From NCBI GenBank assembly GCA_019637115.1, contig JAHBWH010000010.1, positions 1 to 64,000 of the forward strand: a stretch of DNA of 64,000 nucleotides. The letters are read 5' to 3'. Shown here piece by piece: positions 25,412 to 34,036 of this stretch. Position 1 is the first letter of the stretch; every line of letters starts with the position of its first letter. The position numbers and the translations under genes are program-made. The DNA comes from Myxococcales bacterium (lineage in GTDB: Bacteria; Myxococcota_A; Polyangia; Polyangiales; Houyiibacteriaceae). The notes under the pieces are model-generated. The model made no database searches, was not told the origin of the DNA, and worked only from the letters and a program-made list of their open reading frames with translations.

Positions 25412-28400
25412 TCAAGCCGCGAGGAAGATCCGGATCCACCGCGCGGGGTCGGCGACACCTTCGCCCCGCAGCGGGGACTCCGCGGTGCTCTCGCCGTGCC
25501 AGAGCAGCGTCGCAGCCGCGTGGAGCGTCATCTGTGCCGCGCCGAAGGCCGCCGAGGCCTCGCGCACCGCGGAGACCTCGTCCTTCGACGAGCCCTTTCG
25601 GCGCGCGACCCCCGCTCGGAGCATTGCGGCGTACCCACGCGCGTAGGGGCGCCCGGTACGCGCGAGCCAGCGAGCGCGCTCGTCGATCCGCGACAACGAG
25701 GCGTCCGCATCACCCGCGGCGTGGGCGGCGAGCTCCACGCACCCCTCGAGGAACGACGCCTCGGCCTTGAAGAGCTGCACCGAGAGGAGCCCCGATCGCG
25801 CGAGCGCGGGCGCGAGCGCCGCGACGCGACGTCGCGCGGCCCCAACGTCACCCGCGTAGAGCTCGCACCAAACCAACGTCTTCTCCGCGAAGAAATGCTG
25901 AAACGTGAGCTCGTCGGACCGCCATTGAGAGACGACCTCGTGGATCTGCGCCCTCGCGTCGTCCACTCGCCCGGCGGCGAGCGCGAGCTTGGCCTCGATC
26001 ACCGTGGCGATGAGGAGCGAGAACCGATCGTTCGTCTGCTCGGCGCGTCGGAGCACGACGTCGACACGCGAGCGCGCCTCCCCCAGGCGGCCGAGCCAGA
26101 CGAGCGACTGCAAGCAGGTGTTGTCGAGGATCGAGCGCTCCCACGAGACGCCTGCGACCCCCGAGAGGGCGACGGCGGTCTCGTCCAGGCGCTCGATGGC
26201 GTCGGCGAATCGTCCGACCGCGGAGAAGGCGACGCCCTCCGCGAGCCCGATCCGCGCCACGAGCACCGGGTCCTGGGTCTTCCGCGCGAGAGCCGTCGCC
26301 TGCTCGATCAGGCGGAACCCACGGCGCGCCGCGCGCTCGGTCCCCGCGTAGGTGGTCATCAAGCCGTAGTAGTCGATCCCACGGACGATCCCGTTCGTGT
26401 AACCGACGCGCAACGACCGCGAGAGCGCCTCGAGGGCGAAGTATCCGCCGAGGATGGGGCTGAAATTCGCGTACCCACGGTTGGCCGCGAGCAAGAGGTC
26501 GATGCGCTCGCGCTCGTCGATCGGCACCGTCTTGGTCGGCACCGTCTTGGTCGGCACCGTCTTGGTCGGCACCGTCTTGGTCGGCACCGTCTCGGTCGGC
26601 GCGCCGCGCGGCGTCGTCCCGCGAATCCGCAGCCACGCCATCCGCCGCACCAGGCCGGCGATGGCGCGCCATCGACTCTTCGGGAACACCAACCCAACCT
26701 CCTCGAACAGGCTCGCGAGGACCTCCCCGCCGAGGTCGAGCTCCGCGCCGGTGAGGTAGTGCTCGGCCGCGAGCCGACGCAGCTCTCGCCCACGCGCGAG
26801 GTCGTCACGCGCGCACGCGAGGAACGCATCTCCGGCCTCCTTCGCGCGCCCCGCGTTCCCAAGCGCCACGGCGCGGGCCTGGGCGAGCGCGGGCAGCCGC
26901 TCGGGGGCCGTCGCCGCGAGATCTCGAGCCGCGTCGGCGTAGTAGTCGGCGGCTTGTCCGAAGGCGAGCGCGTGCTCCGCCGCAGCCGCGGCTTGCAGCG
27001 CGTACTCGCCCGCGCGCGACGTGCGACCCGCGCCCCGGTAGTGGTGCGCGAGCGCGCCCGGATCCGCGCCGCCGACGCGCTCGAGCGCGCGCGCCAGTGT
27101 GAGGTGGCGGTTCCCGAGTGAGTCGGGGTGAATCTGCGCGAGCACGCTGGCGCGCGTGCGATCGTGATAAGGCTCGAGCTGGTCGTCGCCGCGTACGAGG
27201 TGGTACCGCCCGAGGCTCGCGAGCACGTCGGCCAGTGGCACGTCGACGCTCGTCTCTTCGAGGGCCTCGGCCACGACGCGCGGCGCCACGGGGCGGTGCG
27301 CCACCGACACGAGCTCCACGACCGCGCGTAGCTCCGGCGGGACCCGCGCGAGGCGCGCGAGGATCAGATCCTCGACCTCGACGCCATCTCGGGCCGTCGT
27401 GGTCGAGAGGAACGCATCGGTCCGCTCGCGTTCGACGAGCTCCTCGAGCAAGAGCGGGACACCTCGCGACTGGCGGGCCAGGCGCAGGTCTCGCTCGGCG
27501 TCGGCGGCGCCGAAGAGCGACGCGGAGAGCGCGGCGGCTTCGGCCTCCGTGAGCGGCGCGACGTCTACGTGGACGACCTGCGTCGTTCCATCGGAGGCGC
27601 GCGGCAGGGCCCGCACGACCGGGCCGGCCGCCTCGTCCTCGCGATACGACGCGACGACCAGCACCCGCCCGAGGCTGCTGACGCGGAGCAGGTCCGTCAT
27701 CAAGAGCGCGCTGTCCTCGTCGCTCCACTGGAGGTCGTCGATGGCCAGCACGAGCACGCGGTCGCCCGCGACGCGCGTGAGCAGCTCCTGCAGACCGGCG
27801 AAGGCCCGGCGCCTCGCCTCGACCGGCGACGTGTCCTCCCACCGCTCCGGCACCGACCGCGCGAGCGCGGGCACCTGCGCGAGCGCGGGGAAGAGTCGCG
27901 TGAGCTCGGCGACGTGGGCGCTCGTGAGCGCGGCGACCTCCTCCTCCGGCCAACGAATCAACGCGGCGGCGACGCCGTCCATGCAGCCATCGAACGCTTG
28001 GTAGGGGAGGCGCGCCTGTCGGAAGCAACGCGAGGACGACACGAGAGCGTCGCCGCGCGCGCAGACCTCGGCGAGGAAGGCGCTCACGAGCCCGCTTTTG
28101 CCGACCCCCGAACGCCCGCGCACGTGCACGACGACACGCCCGTCGCGCGCCGCCTCGAACGCCCGCCGCAGCGATGCCAGCTCGTCGTCGCGTCCAACGA
28201 TGGTCGCGCGGCTCCCCTCGGCGCCCGATGGGCTCCCGAGGTGGAGGCGGGCGAGGATCTCCGCGCGGCTCGGGCGCGCGGACGGATCACGGCGGAGCAG
28301 ATCCATTGCGAGCTCTGCGAGCGTCGAATCGAGCGCGCACACCGACGGTTCGAGCGGCTCCGGATCGGCGAGCAGCTTCTGCGCCATGATCGCGATGACA

Positions 28401-29170
28401 TGCTCGCCCGAGTAGGGGAGCCGTCCGGAGAGCAAGAGGTAGAGAACGCCACCGAGCCCGTACCAGTCGGCCGCCTCGGTGAGCTCTTGGCCGAGCACCT
28501 GCTCGGGGGCCATGAACGCGGGCGTCCCGCGGGCGCGGGTCTCCCCGACCAGGGCGCTCGAACCGCCGAGGTGGGCGGCGAGCCCGAAGTCGAGGAGGAC
28601 CACCCGCCCCTCCGGCGTGACGAGCACGTTGCTGGGCTTGATGTCGAGGTGGAGGAAGCCAGCCTCGTGCGTCGCCGCGAGCGCCAGCGTGAGCTGCGCG
28701 AGGGCGACGCGCAGTCGTGGGAGATGCGGGGGGCCGTCGGGGTCCGGCCGGACGAAACGTACCAGATCCGTGCCTTGGACCCACTCCATCGCGACGAACC
28801 AGGTCTCGCCGTCGACCCCGAGCTCGTAGAGCTCGACGAGGTTCGGGTGCTTCACGCCCGCGAGGGCGCGCAGCTCGTTCTTCAGCGTGGCCACGGCCGA
28901 GGGATCGACGTCATGGAGCGCCTTGAGGGCGACCTCGCGCCCGGTCTCGCCACAACGCGCACGATAGACGACGCCGAAGCCGCCGACCCCCACCCGCTCC
29001 AGCAGCTCGTACTTCCCGAGACGGGGGCGCGCGTCGATCGGAGGGAGGACCCGAGGAGGGCGCTGGCGAGTCTGTAGGTCCGACGCGCTCCGCGGATCGG
29101 CGACGAAGGTCGTGACGAGCTTCGAGTCGATGTCGACGAAGTCGGAGGCAGCACGCTCGGAGGCGTCCAT
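25412..29170 (-). CDS. Ser/Thr protein kinase fused to AAA-type ATPase and TPR region
   Basis: A 1252-aa cytoplasmic regulator. The kinase domain covers about residues 50-310: P-loop GVGGFG, Lys83, HLDIKPSN (174-181), LDFGLA with DFG 194-196, APE 221-223. The catalytic loop lacks the usual Arg (H-L-D instead of H-R-D) but keeps Asp176, so activity is likely, with altered activation-loop control. An AAA/NB-ARC-like ATPase follows (Walker A GRSGVGKS 352-359, Walker B VLAIDDLQW), then a long TPR-like region split by five PTKTV/PTETV units. This is the PknB-ATPase-TPR family common in myxobacteria. The start is set at ATG 29170; one 27 codons upstream would run into the divergent promoter. It is paired head-to-head with a flavin oxidase. 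Confidence 0.93.
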   Translation of the reverse strand: MDASERAASDFVDIDSKLVTTFVADPRSASDLQTRQRPPRVLPPIDARPRLGKYELLERVGVGGFGVVYRARCGETGREVALKALHDVDPSAVATLKNELRALAGVKHPNLVELYELGVDGETWFVAMEWVQGTDLVRFVRPDPDGPPHLPRLRVALAQLTLALAATHEAGFLHLDIKPSNVLVTPEGRVVLLDFGLAAHLGGSSALVGETRARGTPAFMAPEQVLGQELTEAADWYGLGGVLYLLLSGRLPYSGEHVIAIMAQKLLADPEPLEPSVCALDSTLAELAMDLLRRDPSARPSRAEILARLHLGSPSGAEGSRATIVGRDDELASLRRAFEAARDGRVVVHVRGRSGVGKSGLVSAFLAEVCARGDALVSSSRCFRQARLPYQAFDGCMDGVAAALIRWPEEEVAALTSAHVAELTRLFPALAQVPALARSVPERWEDTSPVEARRRAFAGLQELLTRVAGDRVLVLAIDDLQWSDEDSALLMTDLLRVSSLGRVLVVASYREDEAAGPVVRALPRASDGTTQVVHVDVAPLTEAEAAALSASLFGAADAERDLRLARQSRGVPLLLEELVERERTDAFLSTTTARDGVEVEDLILARLARVPPELRAVVELVSVAHRPVAPRVVAEALEETSVDVPLADVLASLGRYHLVRGDDQLEPYHDRTRASVLAQIHPDSLGNRHLTLARALERVGGADPGALAHHYRGAGRTSRAGEYALQAAAAAEHALAFGQAADYYADAARDLAATAPERLPALAQARAVALGNAGRAKEAGDAFLACARDDLARGRELRRLAAEHYLTGAELDLGGEVLASLFEEVGLVFPKSRWRAIAGLVRRMAWLRIRGTTPRGAPTETVPTKTVPTKTVPTKTVPTKTVPIDERERIDLLLAANRGYANFSPILGGYFALEALSRSLRVGYTNGIVRGIDYYGLMTTYAGTERAARRGFRLIEQATALARKTQDPVLVARIGLAEGVAFSAVGRFADAIERLDETAVALSGVAGVSWERSILDNTCLQSLVWLGRLGEARSRVDVVLRRAEQTNDRFSLLIATVIEAKLALAAGRVDDARAQIHEVVSQWRSDELTFQHFFAEKTLVWCELYAGDVGAARRRVAALAPALARSGLLSVQLFKAEASFLEGCVELAAHAAGDADASLSRIDERARWLARTGRPYARGYAAMLRAGVARRKGSSKDEVSAVREASAAFGAAQMTLHAAATLLWHGESTAESPLRGEGVADPARWIRIFLAA
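26521..26595. repeat. 15-bp minisatellite coding for PTKTV
   Basis: Five tandem 15-bp units (TCGGCACCGTCTTGG four times, then TCGGCACCGTCTCGG) inside the kinase gene encode a PTKTV linker. The first four copies are identical, suggesting recent slippage. The repeat keeps the frame and sits between two TPR-like blocks. Confidence 0.92.
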
Positions 29171-29262
29171 CACGGCACCAGTCACATCAGCCACACCCAG
29201 CTCCCCCCATATATCAGAGGTGCTGTAGGGTCCGACAGCAAACGCGTGCACAGGAGGGAGAG
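29171..29262. promoter_or_regulatory. Divergent promoter region, kinase / flavin oxidase
   Basis: Ninety-two bases separate the two starts. An AT-rich core, CCATATATCAGAGG near 29207-29220, is the best -10 candidate in the area. The flavin oxidase side carries AGGAGGGAGAG just before its ATG. Exact promoter elements cannot be assigned by eye. Confidence 0.35.
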
Positions 29263-31536
29263 ATGGCCATGGAGACCGACGTCGACGTCCTCATCGTGGG
29301 GGGCGGCTGGGCAGGCACGAGCGCTGCGCTCGCGCTCCACGAGCACAACCTGAAACACCCGAAGGACGCCCTCCGCTTCGCCCTCCTCGAGGGCCACGCC
29401 GACCGTCTCGGGGGGCGCGCGTATAGCTTCGAACACACCTTCGAGGGCCCGGACGGGAAGCCTCGGAAGACCTCGTTCGAGCACGGCGCCCAGTACATCG
29501 GCCAGGAGCAGAAGGCCATCTGGGGCGTCGTACAAGACGCGATCGCGCGCGGCCTGATCGCCGCCGACGACCTGGTGGACGGCTACGCGGCGCGCTACCC
29601 GTACAAGGAGCAGGTCATGATGGTGGCGGGCCGACGCTACCAATACGACCGCGACCAATGCCTCTTCGGGATCGGTGGGGTGCCCCCAGACCTCGGGATC
29701 TGGGACCTCATCGGCTCGCTCGTGTTCATCCAAGCCGTCGAGGCGTTCGAGCAGGCGATCGACGTGCTCTCGCCGTGGAGCTCGCCCGCGTTCGTGACCG
29801 AGCTCGACCAGGTGACCATGCAGGAGTGGATCGACGGCTTCGGGCTCCCGCCTGGGGCGGCCTCGCTCATGAAGGTCTCGGTCGAGGCCGTCCTCAGCGT
29901 GCAATGCGACCAGGTCTCGGCTTTCTATTTCTTGTGGTACTGCGCCTGCAACGGCGGCTTCCTCAACGAGGTGAACGACGAGCAGGGCGGGCCGCAGCAG
30001 TTCTACTTGGCATGCGGCCTCGACACCCTCATCGATCGCTTGGTCGAGCCCATCCGGGACCGCATCTTCTTCGGCGAGGTCGTGCGCGAGGTCGAGCACG
30101 ACCCGCACGGCGTCACCGTCCGCACCGCGAAGGGAACCCACCGCGCGAAGAAGGTCTTGCTCGCGATCTCCCCGGCGAGCGCGGGGCACATCACCTTCTC
30201 GCCCGAGCTGCCCGCGGCCTGGCAGAAGGTCACGAGCCAGTCGATGGGCGTGACGCTCAAATGCCAGCTCTTCTACCGAACCCCCTTCTGGCGCAACGTC
30301 GACGCGCAGAGCGATCCCGCGCTCGAGGGTGTGCCCCAATACACCGGCTACTGCGGCGCGAACGATTACCCCGTGATCTGGGTGATGGACTACAGCCCCG
30401 TCGGGGCGGCGCCCGAGTACGCCGACCAAGGCTGCTATTGTCTGATGACCTTCACGATCGGCGACGAGGCGAAGCAGCTCGGCCCGAACCCGACGAAGGA
30501 GCGCGTCGCGGAGGTCGTGACCGCGGCCGTGTCGAATCTCCTGAACGACGCGCGCGCCCTCTCGACCTCCGACGAGTTCCTCGGGCTCGAGATGTTCGAG
30601 TGGAGCGAGGGGACACCGCTCATCCCAGGCGGTCCGAACACAGTCTTCGGCCCTGGTATCCTCACCGGAGAGGACGCCCCCGCGAAGGTCTTCGACCAAC
30701 CCGTCGGCAAGAACCTCTACTTCGGCTGCGCAGAACTCGCCCGGACCCCGATCGGCGAGCGGACGAGCAAGCTGCCGGTGTTCATCCCGAACTGGCAGGA
30801 CTTCGGCCAGACCGGCGTCTACTCCGATTGGCGCGAGAACGTCGGCTACATGGACGGCGCGATCACGTCCGGACGCTACGTCGCGCAGCAGATGCTCGTC
30901 GACCTCGGGCTCGAGAAGGGGCCGTCGATCCTCGCGCGCATGGAGGCTTGGGCCGAGGAGCTCCTCGCCTACGGAGAAGCGCGCCTCGAAGATCTCTTCA
31001 TGAAGCCGAGCTCGTCCCCGCCGCCGACGGTGACCGAGGCGCAGGTGGTCGCCGTCCTCACGACCCTCTGCGAGAGCCTCTACTCGGCCTCGGCACCCAC
31101 GATCGCAGCGTGGCAGGAGAGGCAGTGGAAGAACGACGCCCCCGCCCTCCAGGCGTGGGTCACCGACACGCTCGTGGAGGCGCTCGTGGCCAACGGCTTG
31201 CTGGACGCGCCCCCGACGCGCCCCGCCGAAGGCTGCGGAATCGGGCGGTCGATCGCGTACATGATCGAGATGGCGGCCTGGTCGCCGAAGTTCATGGACG
31301 CCGCGGTCGCCTTCACGAAGGCGGGCTACGCCCTCTACGCCGCGTACGAGCCGCCGCGGCACCCGGACGACCCCTACACCTTCAGCGAGGTAGTCGAGCT
31401 CACGCGCGTCGTGAACGCGCTCATGGCGCTGAAGTCGGCCGAGCCCTACCAACCCGGCTGCGACGTGAGCACGCCGGGGCGGCTGCTCTCGGTGCACGGC
31501 GTCCTGCGTGGTGGCGCGGGATCGACTGGCCGTTGA
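29263..31536 (+). CDS. FAD-dependent amine oxidase with C-terminal extension
   Basis: A 757-aa flavoenzyme. It has the Rossmann motif IVGGGWAGTSAALAL (11-25), the DRLGGRAYSF motif that binds FAD phosphate (about 47-56), EHGAQYIG near residue 73, and the C-terminal NVGYMDGAITSGRYVA signature (about 526-541) of the monoamine-oxidase/phytoene-desaturase group. About 190 further residues follow (helical, e.g. TEAQVVAVLTTLCESLYSAS), which ordinary members lack. It has a perfect ribosome binding site (AGGAGGGAGAG). The amine substrate is unknown; polyamine or aromatic amine oxidases share this core. It is divergent from the kinase and followed by a terminator hairpin. Confidence 0.93.
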   Translation: MAMETDVDVLIVGGGWAGTSAALALHEHNLKHPKDALRFALLEGHADRLGGRAYSFEHTFEGPDGKPRKTSFEHGAQYIGQEQKAIWGVVQDAIARGLIAADDLVDGYAARYPYKEQVMMVAGRRYQYDRDQCLFGIGGVPPDLGIWDLIGSLVFIQAVEAFEQAIDVLSPWSSPAFVTELDQVTMQEWIDGFGLPPGAASLMKVSVEAVLSVQCDQVSAFYFLWYCACNGGFLNEVNDEQGGPQQFYLACGLDTLIDRLVEPIRDRIFFGEVVREVEHDPHGVTVRTAKGTHRAKKVLLAISPASAGHITFSPELPAAWQKVTSQSMGVTLKCQLFYRTPFWRNVDAQSDPALEGVPQYTGYCGANDYPVIWVMDYSPVGAAPEYADQGCYCLMTFTIGDEAKQLGPNPTKERVAEVVTAAVSNLLNDARALSTSDEFLGLEMFEWSEGTPLIPGGPNTVFGPGILTGEDAPAKVFDQPVGKNLYFGCAELARTPIGERTSKLPVFIPNWQDFGQTGVYSDWRENVGYMDGAITSGRYVAQQMLVDLGLEKGPSILARMEAWAEELLAYGEARLEDLFMKPSSSPPPTVTEAQVVAVLTTLCESLYSASAPTIAAWQERQWKNDAPALQAWVTDTLVEALVANGLLDAPPTRPAEGCGIGRSIAYMIEMAAWSPKFMDAAVAFTKAGYALYAAYEPPRHPDDPYTFSEVVELTRVVNALMALKSAEPYQPGCDVSTPGRLLSVHGVLRGGAGSTGR

Positions 31537-31619
31537 CGAGATAGGCGCTCGAAGCGCCTCGTTCTTCGGCGGCGCGTCCTCGCGGCTCGTGCACCCCGAT
31601 CCGCGAGCCGAGCGGGCTC

Positions 31620-31648
31620 ACCACCGGAGAACGCCGTTCTTCGGTGGT
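31620..31648 (+). terminator. Terminator after the flavin oxidase
   Basis: ACCACCGGAGAACG and CGTTCTTCGGTGGT can pair almost fully (one G-T wobble, tight centre), followed by TCTTCC. It lies 84 bases after the flavin oxidase stop and 91 bases before ccmA, so it should insulate the haem-export genes. Confidence 0.6.
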
Positions 31649-31738
31649 TCTTCCGCGCCCACCGAGGCCCCCGATCCATGATCCGAGCGTGCGCAGGAAG
31701 CGTGGCCCCGCGCGGGGTCCGCGCTACGCTCGCGCGCG

Positions 31739-32491
31739 ATGGTGGCGTTCGACCGGGTGCGCGCAGCGGGGCTCGTGAAGCTCTACGGGCGGACACGCGC
31801 GCTCGCCGGGGTGAGCCTCGAGCTCCACGCGGGCGAGGTCACCGTCATCGAGGGGCCGAACGGCTCGGGGAAGTCGACCCTGCTCCAGATCCTCGCGCTC
31901 ACCGCGAAGCCCACCGACGGAACCCTGACCTTCGGAGAGCTCGACGCCCGTCGGCACGCGAGCACGCTCCGCCGGCACCTCGGCGTCGTCGCCCATGCCT
32001 CGATGCTCTACCCGGATCTGACGGGCCGCGAGAACGTCCGCCTCTACGCCGCGCTCTTCGGGCTCGAGCGCCCGGGGGCCCGCGCGGCCGAGCTCTTCGA
32101 GCGCTTCGCGATCGGCAGCTTCGGCGACCGGCCGGTGCGCACCTACTCGCGCGGCCAGCTCCAGCGCGTGTCGCTCGCGCGCGCGCTCGTCGCCGACCCC
32201 ACGCTGCTCCTGCTCGACGAGCCCTCCACCGGCCTCGACGTCGCCGGCGTGGCGCGCCTCGAGGAGGTCGTGCACGCCGAGCGCGCGCGGGGCGCCATCG
32301 TCGTACTCGTCACCCACGATGGCGGCCTCGCCGCTCGCGTCGCGAGCCGGCGCGTCGCGCTCCAGGGCGGCCGTCTCGTCCCCGCCCCCGAGGGTCCCCC
32401 CTACCGCACCGACCTCGAGGCTCGCTCCCCCGACGGCCATCCCCCCGAGGCCACCGAACGCTCTGCGGCGTCGGCCGAGGAGTCGCGATGA
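31739..32491 (+). CDS. ccmA: Haem exporter ATP-binding subunit CcmA-like
   Basis: A 250-aa ABC ATPase: Walker A GPNGSGKS (39-46), signature YSRGQLQRVSLARAL, Walker B LLLLDEPSTGLD, switch His in VTHDGG. The call as CcmA, of the CcmAB haem/cytochrome c maturation transporter, comes mainly from the next gene, a clear CcmB homologue that overlaps it by 4 bases (ATGA). It would hydrolyse ATP to move haem or a related substrate for c-type cytochrome assembly. No ccmC or ccmE follows, so the rest of the pathway must be elsewhere. The Pro-rich tail past residue 225 is not usual for the family. Confidence 0.85.
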   Translation: MVAFDRVRAAGLVKLYGRTRALAGVSLELHAGEVTVIEGPNGSGKSTLLQILALTAKPTDGTLTFGELDARRHASTLRRHLGVVAHASMLYPDLTGRENVRLYAALFGLERPGARAAELFERFAIGSFGDRPVRTYSRGQLQRVSLARALVADPTLLLLDEPSTGLDVAGVARLEEVVHAERARGAIVVLVTHDGGLAARVASRRVALQGGRLVPAPEGPPYRTDLEARSPDGHPPEATERSAASAEESR

Positions 32492-33165
32492 AGGCGCTGC
32501 TCCGAGGCGCTTGGCTCGTCGCGGCCAAGGATCTGCGCATCGAGCTCCGCACGAAGGAGGTCACGATGACGACGAGCTTCTTCGCCGTCATCGTCGTGCT
32601 GCTCTCCTCGCTCGCCTTCTACCTCGACCGCAACGTCGCCGCCCAGGTCGCTCCGGGCGTCCTCTGGGTCTCCGTGGCCTTCGCGGGGCTGACGAGCGTG
32701 TTGCGGAGCTGGGGCCGCGAGCGCGAGGAGGACGCGCTCCGCGGCCTGTTGCTCTCGCCGATCCCGCGCGCCTCGATCTTCTTCGGCAAGCTCCTCGGCA
32801 ACTTGCTCTTCCTCTTCGCGGTGGAGATCGTGGTCGTCGCGCTCGTCGCGCTCTTCTTCCACCTCGAGCCCGAGCCCCTCCTCCCGACGATCGCGCTGCT
32901 CCTCCTCGGGAGCTTCGGCTTCGTCGCCGCGGGCACGCTCTTCGGCGCGCTCAGCGTCCAGAGCCGGGCGCGCGACCTCGTGATGAGCATCGTGGTCTTC
33001 CCGCTCGTGACCCCTGCCCTCCTCGGAGGCGTCGTCGCGACGCGAGAGCTCTTCGCGGGCGCCACGCTCCCCGAGGTCGTCGCGTGGATTCAGATCCTCG
33101 GCGCATTCGATCTCGTCTTCGTCGGCGCGGGCTATCTGCTCTTCGACGCCCTGCTCTCGGACTGA
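32488..33165 (+). CDS. ccmB: Haem exporter membrane subunit CcmB
   Basis: A 225-aa inner-membrane protein with six predicted helices, the usual CcmB length. It contains RELRTKEV-like KDLRIELRTKEVTMTTSFFA, the family's early motif, then LWVSVAFAGLTSVLRSWGRE and FFGKLLGNLLFLF. It starts inside the last codons of ccmA (ATGA overlap), so the two are co-translated. It forms the channel of the CcmAB complex, with substrate believed to be haem or a reductant. Confidence 0.9.
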   Translation: MKALLRGAWLVAAKDLRIELRTKEVTMTTSFFAVIVVLLSSLAFYLDRNVAAQVAPGVLWVSVAFAGLTSVLRSWGREREEDALRGLLLSPIPRASIFFGKLLGNLLFLFAVEIVVVALVALFFHLEPEPLLPTIALLLLGSFGFVAAGTLFGALSVQSRARDLVMSIVVFPLVTPALLGGVVATRELFAGATLPEVVAWIQILGAFDLVFVGAGYLLFDALLSD

Positions 33166-33199
33166 CGATCTTCGACCTCGCGTCGCCGTCCCTCTCGCC

Positions 33200-33238
33200 G
33201 GGAGAGCGCACGATCTCCCGTCGCGCGCGGCGCGCGAC
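33200..33238 (+). terminator. Hairpins after ccmB
   Basis: Two small inverted repeats follow ccmB: GGGAGA/TCTCCC (33200-33205 with 33214-33219) and GTCGCGCGC/GCGCGCGAC (33220-33228 with 33230-33238). They probably end the ccmAB transcript before the next operon, which starts at 33325. There is no T run. Confidence 0.4.
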
Positions 33239-33324
33239 CTCGCACGGCCCTCACGGGACGCAGAACGGCGCTTTCGTTTGACGCGACGGCATCCTGGTGG
33301 GAGGACGCAGCGACGGGAGGCACC

Positions 33325-34032
33325 GTGAGCGAGGTCGTTCTCAGCGCACGCGACGTGACGAAGGTCTACCGAATGGGCGAGGTCGACGTGCACGCGCTCC
33401 GCGGCGTCACCCTCGAGCTCGTCGCGGGCGAGCTGCTCGTGCTCCTCGGCGCCTCGGGCAGCGGGAAGTCGACCTTGCTCAACATCCTCGGCGGGCTCGA
33501 CAACCCGACCGCCGGCAAGGTCATGTATCAGAAGCAGGATCTCACCGCGGCGAGCGACAAAGCGCTCACCCTCTTCCGCCGCGCGCACGTCGGCTTCGTC
33601 TTCCAGTTCTACAACCTCATCCCCTCGCTCACGGCGCGGGAGAACGTCGCGCTCGTCACCGAGCTCGCGGACGACCCGATGACCCCGGAGGAGGCGCTCG
33701 CGCTGGTCGGCCTCACCGAGCGCCAGGACCACTTCCCCTCGCAGCTCAGTGGCGGCGAGCAGCAGCGCGTCGCGATCGCGCGCGCCGTCGCCAAACGCCC
33801 GAAGATCCTCCTCTGCGACGAGCCGACCGGGGCGCTCGACTACAAGACCGGCGTCAAGGTGCTCGAGGTCATCGAGAAGGTGAACCTCGAGCTCGGGACC
33901 ACGACGGCGATCATCACGCACAACGCGCCGGTCGCGGCCATGGCCCAGCGCGTCGTCGCGCTCCACGACGGCCGCATCCAGCGCGAAGAGCTCAACGAGG
34001 CGCGCGTCTCGGCGAGCCAGATCGAGTGGTGA
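33325..34032 (+). CDS. ABC transporter ATP-binding protein, MacB/LolD type
   Basis: A 235-aa ATPase with Walker A GASGSGKS (42-49), [18 protein letters not shown], signature [15 protein letters not shown], Walker [13 protein letters not shown] and switch His in IITHNA. Residue patterns such as FQFYNLIP and DYKTG place it in the MacB/LolD/FtsE group that energises FtsX-type permeases. The GTG start has GGGAGGCACC just upstream. It is the first gene of a three-gene operon with an FtsX permease (4 bases downstream) and a HlyD adaptor. Confidence 0.93.
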   Translation: MSEVVLSARDVTKVYRMGEVDVHALRGVTLELVAGELLVLLGASGSGKSTLLNILGGLDNPTAGKVMYQKQDLTAASDKALTLFRRAHVGFVFQFYNLIPSLTARENVALVTELADDPMTPEEALALVGLTERQDHFPSQLSGGEQQRVAIARAVAKRPKILLCDEPTGALDYKTGVKVLEVIEKVNLELGTTTAIITHNAPVAAMAQRVVALHDGRIQREELNEARVSASQIEW

Positions 34033-34036
34033 GGCG

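Noticed and set aside
26521..26595. CRISPR or regulatory array
   Set aside because: It is in-frame coding minisatellite inside the kinase gene.
29182..31497. 771-codon minus-strand frame opposite the flavin oxidase
   Set aside because: The plus strand has a perfect ribosome binding site and FAD motifs; the opposite frame has none.
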